Origin: Multifurca ochricompacta
Taxonomy: Eukaryota > Basidiomycota > Agaricomycetes > Russulales > Russulaceae
DNA: 64,000 nt
NCBI GenBank assembly: GCA_022496185.1
Contig: WTXG01000104.1
Span: 1-64,000 of the forward strand
Direction: 5' to 3'
Within the stretch, counting starts at the first letter, position 1, and every line of letters starts with the position of its first letter. Positions 10,300 to 21,036 of the stretch are shown in pieces. The position numbers and the translations under genes are program-made. The notes beneath the pieces were generated by a model. That model was not told where the DNA came from. It saw only the letters and a list, made by a program, of their open reading frames with translations, and made no database searches.

Positions 10300-10794
10300 T
10301 GATAAACAGGCATGTGCACAGTGATACTGACTGTTGGATGTTAGCATGTAAGGCTAGAAAAGACAAGTAACTTCAGAGGTAGAAGGAACTCTATATTACT
10401 ACACTACTGACCTAGAAAAGACAAGTACTACATAGAGCGTTAGTCTAAAGGAAGTAGAGAGTAGAGTAAAGGGGACTTACACTTCAGAGGTAGAAGGAAC
10501 TCTGAAGTGTAAGAGATGAAATAGACCACCTTATATACTACCAAAGGATGGTCTGTGCACAATGGAATGCGCTAGAATGTACTACTGAGGGACAAAGGCC
10601 ATTGGCCAGTAAGATATCACATGCTACACAGGATTGCTAAGGTACATCAGTCAGCTGCTGTGCATCATGAGAAAGAAAGTAATAATGATATAGTAAAAAG
10701 TCCGAAACTCCGAATCTATATCTAATCTAATCTTGCACAGCTTAGACCCTAACCTAGATGCCTGAAGCACCTCAAGACACATGCTGTGCCAACA
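10300..10794 (-). repeat. Copia-1 3' LTR
   Basis: 495 bases, ends TGATAAACAGG and CCAACA on the plus strand (TGTTGG to TTATCA in element orientation). It differs from 16267-16761 at five bases by my reading; four are CpG changed to TpG or CpA in this copy. It holds a TATA box (10531-10538) and the hairpin at 10476-10513. Confidence 0.95.
10476..10538 (-). promoter_or_regulatory. Copia LTR TATA box with hairpin at the predicted transcript start
   Basis: In element orientation TATATAAGG (10538-10531) is followed about 20-30 bases later by a perfect 14-bp inverted repeat, cttacacttcagag with ctctgaagtgtaag (10513-10500 and 10489-10476), loop 10 bases. The RNA would begin in or next to a stable stem-loop. 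The same structure is in the 16267 LTR, in both copia-2 LTRs and in the solo LTRs at 36221 and 36697. Confidence 0.65.
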
Positions 10795-10998
10795 TCCCTC
10801 CATGATTAAGGCATCAGGTCAACATGAATTAAATGAGTATATTGCCAATTAAGAGGCGTGAGAGTGAGTTGACGAGAGGAGAGGAGTGATCTGAAGTGTG
10901 TTATGCAAGCTAAAACGTGTTCAGTCACACACCTCTTGCGTCACTCTTGAGGTCGACAATATGGACACTTTGTGCCACATTCGAGGTCGAGAATATAC

Positions 10999-13802
10999 TC
11001 ATATAAGTCCAAGTCCAGTAACCATGTTTTCATGTGATGCTCTTGGTAGAGACTTTGTAAAGCCATCTGCCAGCATTTCACCAGTGGGAGTTCACACTAA
11101 ATCGATTAGATGCGATTCAACATACTCCCTGATTGCATGGTACTTTATTGGTATGTGTTTTGACTGCCTTCCTGTGACAGGGTTTAATGCTAAGTCTACA
11201 GCACCCTTATTGTCACAATGGAGTTGTATGGGTGAAGTGACTTCATATCCCAATTCCTCCATAAATGTCCTATACCACGCAGCCTGATTGGAAGCCTCAG
11301 CTAGGCTCATGTATTCAGCTTCTGTGGTGGACTGTGCTACAGTCTTTTGCTTTCTAGAGCACCAGGATATGGCTCCATTTGCAAGTTTAAAGACGTAGCC
11401 TGAAGTAGAGTGGCAGTCCTCTTGATCTCCCCACGAGGAATCTGCAAAGCCATGAAGGCCACTCTCTCCATTCCCTCCAGAATATCGCACCCTGTAGTTC
11501 ATAGTAGCATTAAGGTACTTTAGAACATACTTTGCTAGGTGCAGATGATGTTGTGAAGGATTGGAAGTGTATTGACTAAGGCGCGCAACAGCAAAGCTAA
11601 TGTCAGGTCTGCTTCCAATCTGCACCCATAGCAGTGACCCCATTAGCTGTTGGTACTTCTTTATTTCTGAAGTAGATGCCTGGCCTTCAAACTTGACCAG
11701 ATGTGCATCCGTGCCGGCTGGTAGGGGAGTGTATACTGGATTGGAATCCCTCATCCCAAACTTCTCAAGAATAGATGAAACATAAGCTGCTTGATCAATT
11801 TCCAGCGTCTTGTTAGGACGATCTCTAGTGATGTTAACACCGAGATATGACTGGATTTCTCCCAAGTCAGTCATCTCATATCGGTTAGATAGAAATTCCT
11901 TCAGCCATGTTATCTTATCTTTTGAAGATCCAAGTATAGTGATGTCATCAACATAAAGAATGACGAAAAGTGAATCATCCCCCCCATGGTGATGATACAC
12001 ATATACTCCTGCATCAGAGTACATCCGAGTGAAGCCCAGTTCATTAAGAACTGCATGAAATTGAAGATTCCATGCCCAGGAGGCTTGTTTGAGGCCATAT
12101 AATGCTTTTTGTAGCCTACAAACTTTGGACTCTTGTCCAGCAATGATGAAACCAACAGGTTGCTCCATATAGATCTCCTCATCCAGATCACCATGAAGGA
12201 ATGCCGATTTGACATCCATCTGGTGGATTTCCCAATCTTCCAGTGTAGCTAACGCTAGCAGTAAACGAAGTGATTCAAATCTGGTGACTGGGGAGAATGT
12301 TTCATCAAAGTCCACTCCTTCTATTTGAGTGAAACCTTTTGCCACAAGCCTAGCACGAAACCGTCCATCTGGTTTCAATTTAAAAACCCATTTGGATTTG
12401 ACAGCCTTTCTTCCTTCAGGAAGATCCTCAAGGTGCCACACATTTAATTTTTTTAAGGCATCTATTTCATATTGACATGCCTCAAACCACTCAGTGGAAT
12501 TATCAGACTGCATAGCCTCCTGAAAAGTCAGGGGGTCTCTATAAGAGACACCAGCGGCATTTAGCAGCTCCATGGTCCCAAGTCTGGATGAACCTTGCAC
12601 AAACTCTGCATTATCCTCATTGTAGAATCGAGGATTCAGACAACGTGATCGTTTTGGCATAACTGTATCAAGATCTAGATCTTCTTGTATAGCCACTGAT
12701 TGTCGTTCAGAGCGTGGACTTTCCCTAGTAAAGACTGGTTGGGAAAGTCTGCCTCTAGCCTTTTTTGTTGACTTTCTAACGGCACGAGTTCTTTGAGGGA
12801 GTTGGGAGGGTTCCATTATTTGGGACAGTGGTGTCTGATAAATGGTGTCTGTGTGTGTGTCTACTTCATTATTGGGTGTGGTAGGCTCAGGATTTATTTG
12901 AGGAGGCTCCACTACCTCCTGTTCCTCAACCTCAGTATCCTTATACTCAGGATCCTGAGGAACTGTGGCTATTGCTGGTGAGGGTTGGACAGACCCTCCT
13001 TCTACTGGAACAACTTGTTCCTTTCCTTTATCTCTGTTGTCCGTTACAGAGTGGGATGGGAAGGACTCTTCATTAAACATCACATCTCTGGACAAAACAA
13101 AGGACCGGGTATGTCTATCCCATAGAGTGTAGCCTTTACTATTTGGCTCATACCCAACAAAGACGGCTTTTTTGGCTTTAGGATCCAGTTTTTGCTGCTT
13201 GTTTTCCAGAACATGATAATATGCTTCACAGCCGAAGACTTTAAAATAAGAGACATCTGGTATGTCCCCAACCAGAAGCTCTAGCGGTGTCCTCCACTTG
13301 TTAGAATGGATGGGAGTTCTGTTATATATGTGACATGCTGTAGAAACAGCGCACTCCCAAAAGCCAAGAGAAAGCCCAGCATGATGAAGCATGCTTGTGG
13401 CTTTTTCCATTATGGTTCTGTTGAACCTTTCAGCTCTTCCATTCTGTTGTGGGGAATATGGCATCGTAAGTTTATGCTCTATGCCAGCCTCACTTAGCAA
13501 GGACTTCAGCTCATTATTAACATATTCGCCACCACGGTCTGTATGCAAGGTCTTTATTTTTTATTTGTTTTGTTTTCTAGGAATGCCTTAACATTTGCAA
13601 AGACCGATTTGAAGTAGTGTTTTGCTTTCATTGGAACAACTATAGCACTGTGGCTAAAGTCATCTATGAAAGTGGCGAAATATAAATTCCCTTGTATTGA
13701 GGTACATTGGAGTGGACCAACTAGATCACTATGAATGACCTCCAAGGGTGCTGAAGCCTGCTTATGAGAGGGAGGGAAAGGAAGGCAATGGGATTTTCCC
13801 AT
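10999..13802 (-). pseudogene. Copia-1 pol: integrase, RT, RNase H
   Basis: Integrase is in two frames: 13802-13554 (HSDLVGPLQ, FIDDFSHS) and from 13548 (HTDRGGEY, PYSPQQNGRAERFNRT), which supply the D,D,E residues; a frame break in an A/T run at about 13550 separates them. RT follows, with ARLVAKGFTQIEGVD, HQMDVKSAFLHGDLDEE and the active site LYVDDITILG near 11950. RNase H ends the ORF (SGLHGFADSSWGDQ, STTEAEYMSL). TGA at 11092-11094 precedes the last residues of the conserved tail, GEMLADGFTKSL, which continue in frame to the TGA at 10999. In copia-2 this codon is Arg. Confidence 0.92.
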
Positions 13803-13858
13803 TTCGCAGCCATGACAAGGCTTTACTTCCTCTTGGCTATCTTTTAAACTGAGACCTT

Positions 13859-15338
13859 TTATGGCCTCAGTAGCATATCTTTTAGGGCCTGTTTAGACAT
13901 ATGACCCATTCTAAGATGCCAGGTATCAAGGCTGGTTGATGCAGTATTCAGGGCAGCAGTTGATTTATCCACTATATGCCCTTGGATCCAGTATAGATCC
14001 CCAGCCTTGATTCCTTCCGCTATTCTTTGTCCTTTATACTCTATTGCGACATTGTATTGATCAAATAAGACTATACCACCTCTGTTGGTGATATGACTTG
14101 TTGATAAGATGTGATTTCCTGCTGATGGCATGTAGAAGACGTTGTTAAGTTCCAATATATAATTTTTATTGGTCCTTATATGAATGCTTCCTACTCCTTC
14201 TATTGGGACCACGGTTCCATCTGCCACTGTAACAGTATGTCCCGAATGAGGTAGATATTCATAGAAATCTGACTCAAAGGGTGTGAAGTGGGTGGTGGCA
14301 CTGCTATCCATCATCCAGGCAAATCCATCATCTTGGAAGATTTCTTCGGTCGCATTCAAGGTATAAAGTTTAATGTGAGGTGTCTCATGCACCTCCTGTA
14401 TTCTTCCACTACCATTAACTATTGTAGCTACTTGGTGGGAAGATGATGGTATACTGGCGCCTTGCCCTTCTTCTGATTGCCCTTTTTACCAGCAGCGGCA
14501 TTCTGCCGATCCTGTTTCCTCTGCCGACATTCATTTGCCTTGTGGCCTGGCTTCTGACAGTAGAAGCAGGTGACATCATTGGACGATGATGCACCTGCAG
14601 GTTGTGGCATGATAAATTGTACTTTTTTGTTTTTATTTTTGTTGACGTGGGCTGCCTTTTAAGGGCAGCCCCAACACCACTTCCTGCGGGCCGGCAAGTC
14701 GGCTTTCCTCATTTAGGAACCTCTGAATGAGGTCCTGAGGGGAAAGGTGTTCAGGAGGACCTGAAGCCAGGATGAGCCGGCAATGGCACTGTACGATGGG
14801 GGAAGGGATTGGAGCAAAATAAAGCTCATCTGGAGGTCAGAGACCTCCATCCCATTCTCCTTAGGGTATTCCTAGCATCTAGCACACGCTGCAATTGGGG
14901 CCTAAATTGTTTGCCTTCTCCAAACGAAGGACGAAACTGAGCACCACAAATTGTAGGTGGCCATGCTACCCACAGTGCCATATAAGGACTCCAGCTGCTC
15001 ATACTTTGAGCAGACTGACGGATACTTCCTATCAGAGGCAACCTGAGAATAAACTTCGCTGGTGACAACCAGCACCAGTAGACCCATCAATACTTCTTCA
15101 ACCCTATTCCATTCCTGGATAATGGGTTCCGTCCAGGCAGCAAATCTTGCCTGGTATTCCATTCCTTCTCATCATCCTTCTGGACCGGGGGATTGGCATA
15201 TTCAGGCCCATCATGAGTGATGTGCCTTCTCATGCCATTGATCCTGAGCAGGGCGGTAAAGGATACTGACCACTGCGGCCAGTTGGAGCTGTCAAGTTTG
15301 TCGAATTTGAAGGTGGAAGGGAAAACAATGTTAGCCAT
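13859..15338 (-). pseudogene. Copia-1 gag and protease
   Basis: Gag begins at an ATG at 15338 (MANIVFPSTFKFDKLDSSNW, the usual N-terminal Trp motif of copia gag). It passes through several frames to 14660, ends in a zinc knuckle CFYCQKPGHKANEC (14590-14540), and reaches the protease at 14392-13859. There the active site reads WMMDSSATTHF: the catalytic DSG has become DSS. Frameshifts near 15180, 15070, 14780 and 14650 make it a pseudogene. Confidence 0.85.
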
Positions 15339-16266
15339 TGAGATGATTTGAAAAAATTTGATCCTGGTTCCAAGGAGCAGTTAGAACCAGTTGTCCAGGT
15401 CTCATTTAAGAGGGCCCGTCCAATCTGTGGCACTATGCTTCAGAACTTAGAAAGTCCTGCCTCTGATGTGTGACTTCTAAGTAGTATAGTGAAGCTGTCT
15501 AACCCCATTCTACAACAGATCCCAAAGCCACATCAGGCAGATACTGTGTAAATAGAAGGGGAGTCATGTCATGGAGGAGCCAACCGCAAGTTCCACTAGA
15601 GACAAAGGGTATAAAGCCCTTCCTCTAGTGCTGGTGGTGGAGTCCATGATTAAGCCCTAGATGATTGGGGCCATGACTGTAGTAGACTATTGAGTTTCCT
15701 CTGGTGGGGCGAACCCCCACAACTTGGCAGCGAATTCTTCTGCCCAGAGACAAAACCCTCTAGCTACTGTGTATATACTATAGTAGTGTGGCCTACTTGT
15801 ATCGAGCCCAAGCATCATGGGAGTGACTACCCATGCCTTGTTCTAGACCCTAAACTCTACCAGTGGGTGGCTAAACCTGGCTTACGGATCAAGCCAAGCA
15901 TTGACCAGACCTAAAGCCTCAAGCCTTCTGGGCAAGTGGCCTACTAAAGCTATCTATGGGACGAAGACCCAGCTACAACTATGAACACTATTTACTTAGG
16001 GCACACATGAGGAGCTTAAGGTGTTTCACCCACTAAGGGTCCCTCATCACCTTTTGCAAGAACCCTTAAGAAAGGGCTAGCCAAACAGATCAAGGTGGGC
16101 ACTTAAAGCGCACCACCTTGTGGACAGTTAAGGGCAAGTAGACAAAAGAGAAGCTCACTGAAAAAGTTGTTGGGAAGGAACTTTTAAAGCTTGTTGAGCT
16201 TGAAAGGTGGTTGGACTGTGATCAAAATGAATGCCAGATCAGTAATGAGTGCCAGGGCCCATAACC
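15339..16266 (-). other. Copia-1 long 5' leader with half-tRNA primer site
   Basis: About 930 bases between the 5' LTR and gag without a convincing ORF. Next to the LTR, 16247-16266 reads gtgccagggcccataacct on the plus strand, the sequence of the initiator tRNA-Met anticodon arm (anticodon CAT inside), so priming would use a tRNA cleaved at the anticodon, as in copia. The leader is very similar to the one in copia-2 (25360-26281), by eye at least as similar as the coding parts, which suggests a packaging or translation role. Confidence 0.65.
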
Positions 16267-16761
16267 TGATAAACAGGCATGTGCGCAGTGATACTGACTG
16301 TTGGATGTTAGCATGTAAGGCTAGAAAAGACAAGTAACTTCAGAGGTAGAAGGAACTCTATATTACTACACTACTGACCTAGAAAAGACAAGTACTACAT
16401 AGAGCGTTAGTCTAAAGGAAGTAGAGAGTAGAGTAAAGGGGACTTACACTTCAGAGGTAGAAGGAACTCTGAAGTGTAAGAGATGAAATAGACCACCTTA
16501 TATACTACCAAAGGATGGTCTGTGCACAATGGAATGCGCTAGAATGTACTACTGAGGGACAAAGGCCATTGGCCAGTAAGATATCACATGCTACACAGGA
16601 TTGCTAAGGTACATCAGTCAGCTGCTGCGCATCGCGAGAAAGAAAGTAATAATGATATAGTAAAAAGTCCGAAACTCCGAATCTATATCTAATCTAATCT
16701 TGCACAGCTTAGACCCTAACCTAGATGCCTGAAGCACCTCAAGACACATGCTGTGTCAACA
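16267..16761 (-). repeat. Copia-1 5' LTR
   Basis: 495 bases, followed at 16762 by the cccag duplication. It keeps the CpG sites lost in the other LTR (for example gcgcatcgcgag against gtgcatcatgag). The promoter would fire leftward from TATATAAG at about 16498-16505. Confidence 0.95.
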
Positions 16762-18818
16762 CCCAGTACAGGGGCTGGGGCAACAGAGGGACCTGTCCAG
16801 TTCTCTGGCATGTCAGCAAGAGGTGGGGCAGCAAAAGGGCCCCTCTTTGGGCATTTGGCAGAACAGGCATGGTGGCCCATTTGCCTGCAGAGGAGGCATT
16901 TGAACAAACAATTGCATTGGCCTGCCACCATGTGGGGGCCAGTGCAGTGGGTGTTGTGCTCCGCGAAGGGGTGAGTGCTGCCGCACTTGTAACAGAGTGG
17001 CTTGTCAAGCGGTTGGGTGCAGACCTGGCAACCATTCACATGTTTAAGTTGTTGGGTGTGATGACCCAGTTTGTGGCACCAGCCACATTGGACAAGGGTT
17101 GGCATGGGGCCAGCGTGGACGAGCCAGGCAAGGCGGCCAAACATGTAGGTGGGAGTGTGCAGGAGATGCGCAACTTCGGCCTGGGAGAGCCCGTGAAGGG
17201 CAAAGACAACCGTGGCATGAGCCGACCAGATGTTCGTGGGCTCTTGCTGCCACTGCGGCAGGGAGGGGAACAGAGTGTGTGTGAACTGGCCATTACGGCA
17301 CAGTTCAGTTTGGATGGTGGCGGGATCAAAAATGACCCCATCACCCACTGAAACATAGACATCACACAGCTGGAACCACTCCCAGCTGCAGGTGGGGACC
17401 AGGTGGCCACCAGGGAACTGTTTGACAAGCATGGGCTTGTACAGTAATAACATCTGCAAGGCATGAGCTCCAGCAAATGTGAAGATGAAATTACCCTCTG
17501 AGTGGCCAGCGCTGATGGACCAGCAGCTGGAGAGTAGGTGAGGCGCAGAGGCTGATTGACATCGGAGTGCCTGACATGCCCCGAGAAGGAGTTGAGATGG
17601 CGGCAGGAGGCCACGTGAGAGCATGCCCACAGGGAGGGGTGGCAAGATCACCGACACCTCAGTGGTGTGCTCCTGGGCAGGGGCATGTGTGAGGGCAGTC
17701 GTGGCGGCCTTAGGGCCAGCACATGGGTTAGGGGCGCCCTGCATCATGTGACCCTGTGCTTTGGTCACTGCCTGGGCAAAAGTGATGGCCCATAGTTGTT
17801 GGGCCATAGTGGAGGGTCCGACAACCCTGAAGTTGTCAGTAGGGGTCACACCTACCGGGCCAGGAGCAGAGCTGGATGCAGCAGGGGGCCCCATGGGGCG
17901 AGGTTGGGCTGCGGGGCACGGGCGCACAGCAGGGGCCTTTGGTGGGGCCGCAGGAGCAGGGGTGGGGCCAGAAGGTACACCACACTTGAGATGGTCAATG
18001 TGCTCAAGGATGAGTGTGAGTGTTGCCACAATGCAATCCAAGGGGTTGGTGGGCAGAGGTGGCGGAGCCACGTTGTCAGCAGGTACCTCTGTGAGGTACA
18101 ACAGAGAAGAGGACTTAGTGGAGGGGCCCTCATCAGGGCCCAACATGTCCTCCTCAACAGCATGCATGGATGCCACAGTACCATGGTATGCGGCATCGAA
18201 CCCAGATGGTCCAACAGGGTGGAAAAAGTTGTCAAGAGGTTGGGAGATGACTGGGGGAGATACAGCCATGGGCGCCGCAGCCTGGGTCTCAGGGACCTCA
18301 TCCTCTGAAGATTGGGAGGAGGCGTGGGACGCTGGGCACGAGGGGTAGGGAGCCACGCGCAAGTGCATGGGCATCGCAGGTGACTCACGTCATGCAGGTT
18401 TTTTGGATTTCCGCATTTTCGCCACAGAACATGGTGTGCGATCTAGGTCCGCCAGCAGTGAGATGGCAAGGAGATCAATCTCTGCCTGGGCGTGAGCATG
18501 GTGTTCGGTGGAGTATTGGACACAAAATGCCACAATCTCCTGGGAGACCTCGACATGCATGACCACTTCCAGTTTGGACTGGATGCAGGTGCAGGTCTGC
18601 TCCCATGTGGCATAGACTTCTGTGGCCACCTCAGTCTCGAGGTTCTGATGGAATTGGAGGTGGAGCTCCTCAATGAACTCTGGTGTAGCTATTTGTGCTA
18701 GCCATTCAGCACAAAGGTTCGTGCAGAGGGAGGTGTTAATTTGAGCACTAAGCTCAGCAATGTGGGCCTGGGTGGAGGACTGCCGCCCATTGACTATGTG
18801 GTGGAGCTGGGCCACCAT
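16762..18818 (-). pseudogene. LINE ORF1 middle part: helical segment, Pro-rich linker and zinc knuckles
   Basis: This is the longest continuous piece of ORF1. The section from 18818 to 18390 encodes a Gln/Glu/His-rich, probably helical region (QLHHIVNGRQSS, then AEWLAQIATPEF). One in-frame TGA at 18390 separates it from 18374-16762 in the same frame. The second section is Pro/Ala/Thr-rich for about 270 residues, then has a domain of about 130 residues with scattered Trp/Phe, then closely spaced Cys/His motifs (CGWCHKLGHH, CQVCTQPLDKPLCYKC, CLLCRQMGHH) between 17080 and 16810. Such knuckles are typical of ORF1 or gag-like proteins that bind element RNA. Translation past 16762 enters the copia-1 LTR and is not real. 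The frame resumes at 10299. Confidence 0.75.
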
Positions 18819-19006
18819 GGCCTGAATATGTGCTAGTGGGGTTTGAGGGACCTCAACCCCATGTGGAAGTGAAACTGCATCAATAAATTCACCTCCCTCG
18901 TGGTGATCAAGGAGGGAGATGGCAGATGGAGAGCAGAGGAGGCCTCATAAGACAGCCCCCAACACATTTCAGAGCAACCTGCCCCAGGAAACCAGTTCAA
19001 GGCCGG

Positions 19007-19588
19007 TGTGACAGTTTGTTTCCCTTATTTTTCTTTTCTTGTCGACTGTCTGAATAACTGTCTGGGTTGTATCAGTTAACCTATTTAACTAGGTTAACTG
19101 ACTGGACTATAGAGGGCATAACCCCTCTATCATTTACGGTTTACTTATGTACTAAGTCTAGCCCATCTCCTGTACTTATATGACATGGTATGACGTAGCT
19201 ATGAGGTTGCTGTGACACAGCATGATATCATCCTACTATTTTACTTTACCTTCATTGGCTAGACTCTTATCTTTGGTAGTGATCCATGTATTTAAACCTG
19301 CTATGTTCTAGAGAACAGACCTTAAGTCTGTTCTCCTGTGCTCAATACAGGTGCTCATTTGACTCACAAAGAATCCCCTTTGAGCCCTCCTAAGTCATGT
19401 CTTAGAGGGTCTTCAAACCCCAGTAACTTGTGGCAGGACTTAGCGTTGCTGCTCAATCTCGCATCTCACGTGCGCCCCTCTGACTTGCATGGGCCTGACT
19501 CGTCTTGACTAAAGACTTGATCTTGATTTCATAAGCTTGAACTCAAACAATTCCCTGACCTTGACACAGCATGCACCTGGCTGTGACA
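19007..19588 (+). repeat. Gypsy-3 5' LTR
   Basis: 582 bases, direct repeat of 33192-33777. TATTTAAA is at 19289-19296. The predicted RNA start, aagtctgttct, is at 19324-19334, preceded by its own inverted copy (gaacagacctt at 19312-19322). Confidence 0.95.
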
Positions 19589-19601
19589 TTAGAACAGACT
19601 T
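19589..19601 (+). promoter_or_regulatory. Gypsy-3 self-priming primer-binding site
   Basis: agaacagactt at 19591-19601, two bases inside the 5' LTR, is complementary over 11 of 11 bases to aagtctgttct at 19324-19334, about 30 bases below the TATA box. The layout matches gypsy-1 and gypsy-2, although the sequences are unrelated. Confidence 0.7.
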
Positions 19602-20277
19602 ACAGACTTCACAGAAACCAGAGAAATGCACCAGAATCGCAAGGAGACAATGACATGTCCCTTGCCCCAACTCCCGACACCACGACTTCCATTCGATTCC
19701 CTTTTGTACTCCCTCCCAGGACCAGTGACAACCTCCCTCAGCATCTGAAGCATTCTGCGTGTTGGCTTGAAGTGCATGAGCAAGACATTCCCTTCCGTGG
19801 TTACTGGGTCCCATATCGACAGACTAACCTTGCTGTTGACTGGTACTGAGGCATTTGGTACCACATACACCCTAATAACTTGAGTCAGATTGAAGCTGTA
19901 TGCATAGCACCCAAAGAGACTGGATTGAACTTACCTGAGGAACCTTTCCTCACACCCATTGCACTCCCCACATTGCCACCAACAGCCTCACTCTTGAGCA
20001 ACCCAATGACGTCGATGATGACAGCATTCCCTACCACAGTTAGTACAACCCCAGGATGACCCCAAAGGCTTTCCTTTGGAGTGTCCATCCAAACAATGAC
20101 CCCTTCCCAATTCACAGGGACAGGACAAACCTTGTCAGGAGGCAGAGGAAGCAGCCCAGGAGGTGGAGGAGGCCCACCAGGAGGAGGCCCACCAGGCCCT
20201 GTGCCAGGATTAGCACCAAACATCCCAGTAGCAGGGCGAATCGAAGGAGCACCCCCACCTTTCTTTGAGGGCAATTG

Positions 20278-20780
20278 TGTGAAACAGGCATGTGTGCAGC
20301 ATACTGACTGTAAGTGTTAGCGGGTTAGGCTAGATAAAGACAAGTTACTTCAGAGGTAGAAGAAACTCTATTATACTATACTACACACCTAGATAAAGAC
20401 AAGTTCTATATACAGAGTTAGTCTTAAGGTAGTGATGATAGTAGAGAGGACGACTTACACTTCAGAGGTAGAAGAAACTCTGAAGTGTAAGAGACGAAAC
20501 AGACACCCTTATATACTCTTCAAGGGATGGTCTGTGCACTGGGAATAAGTCCACAAGTGCCGGACAAAGTCCAAACAACAAACATGAGGGAGAAAGGCCA
20601 TTGGCCACTACAGAAATCACATGTTACATGGTGCATCAGTCAGCTACTGCGGAATGTGAGAAAGAAAGTAATAATGATAATGTAAATAGTCCGAAACTCC
20701 GGAATCTAATCTAATCTACAAAGTAGCTAATCTAATCACCTGATGCCTGAAGCATCACCGAACATCTTCTGTGTTCAACA
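20278..20780 (-). repeat. Copia-2 3' LTR
   Basis: 503 bases, TGTGAAACAGG to TTCAACA on the plus strand. It has the conserved hairpin (cttacacttcagag with ctctgaagtgtaag, 20453-20490) and small insertions relative to the other LTR (ctagataaagacaag against ctagaaagacaag). Confidence 0.94.
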
Positions 20781-21036
20781 TCCCTCCATGCTGAAGGCAT
20801 CTGGTCATGGATGGGAAATGAATTGGATGAGCACACTGCCATCACAATTGAACGAACATATCGCCAGCCAGAGATCCAACTTCTCTAACTCTCTCAAGTG
20901 CGGGTTGTGAGCTTTGCATACGAGTTGTAGATTCTCTTATGCAACTCTACACACCTCTTGCGTCACTCTCGAGGTCGAGAACGTGCTCATATGGCATGGT
21001 GGGAAAGTGGAAATGGTATCCAGATTCCAGTTCTTC

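Larger units (their letters stand above)
10300..16761 (-). mobile_element. Copia-1: Ty1/copia retrotransposon
   Basis: A 6.46-kb element on the minus strand with 495-base LTRs and the 5-base duplication cccag (10295-10299 and 16762-16766). Gene order from right to left is gag, zinc knuckle, protease, integrase, RT, RNase H, which is the copia order with integrase before RT. The LTRs differ at five positions, four of them CpG sites, so insertion is fairly recent relative to its neighbours. Pol has an open stretch of 818 codons but has lost its gag-to-integrase continuity, so the copy is defective. Confidence 0.95.

Noticed and set aside
10300..10794. Repeated acttcagaggtagaaggaact units in copia LTRs as a CRISPR or tandem array
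   Set aside because: Only two copies per LTR, not evenly spaced, and explained by hairpin arms near the transcript start; a eukaryotic locus has no CRISPR.
16247..16266. A tRNA-Met-like sequence beside each copia 5' LTR (also 26262-26281 and 57658-57674)
   Set aside because: Only the anticodon arm is present, with no acceptor or T arm. Its fixed place at the LTR edge fits a primer-binding site, not a tRNA gene.
16725..18348. Plus-strand ORFs of about 170-208 codons (17761-18348, 16725-17351)
   Set aside because: Antisense of LINE ORF1; Gly/Arg/Ala-rich because the true strand is Pro/Ala-rich. No domain recognised.
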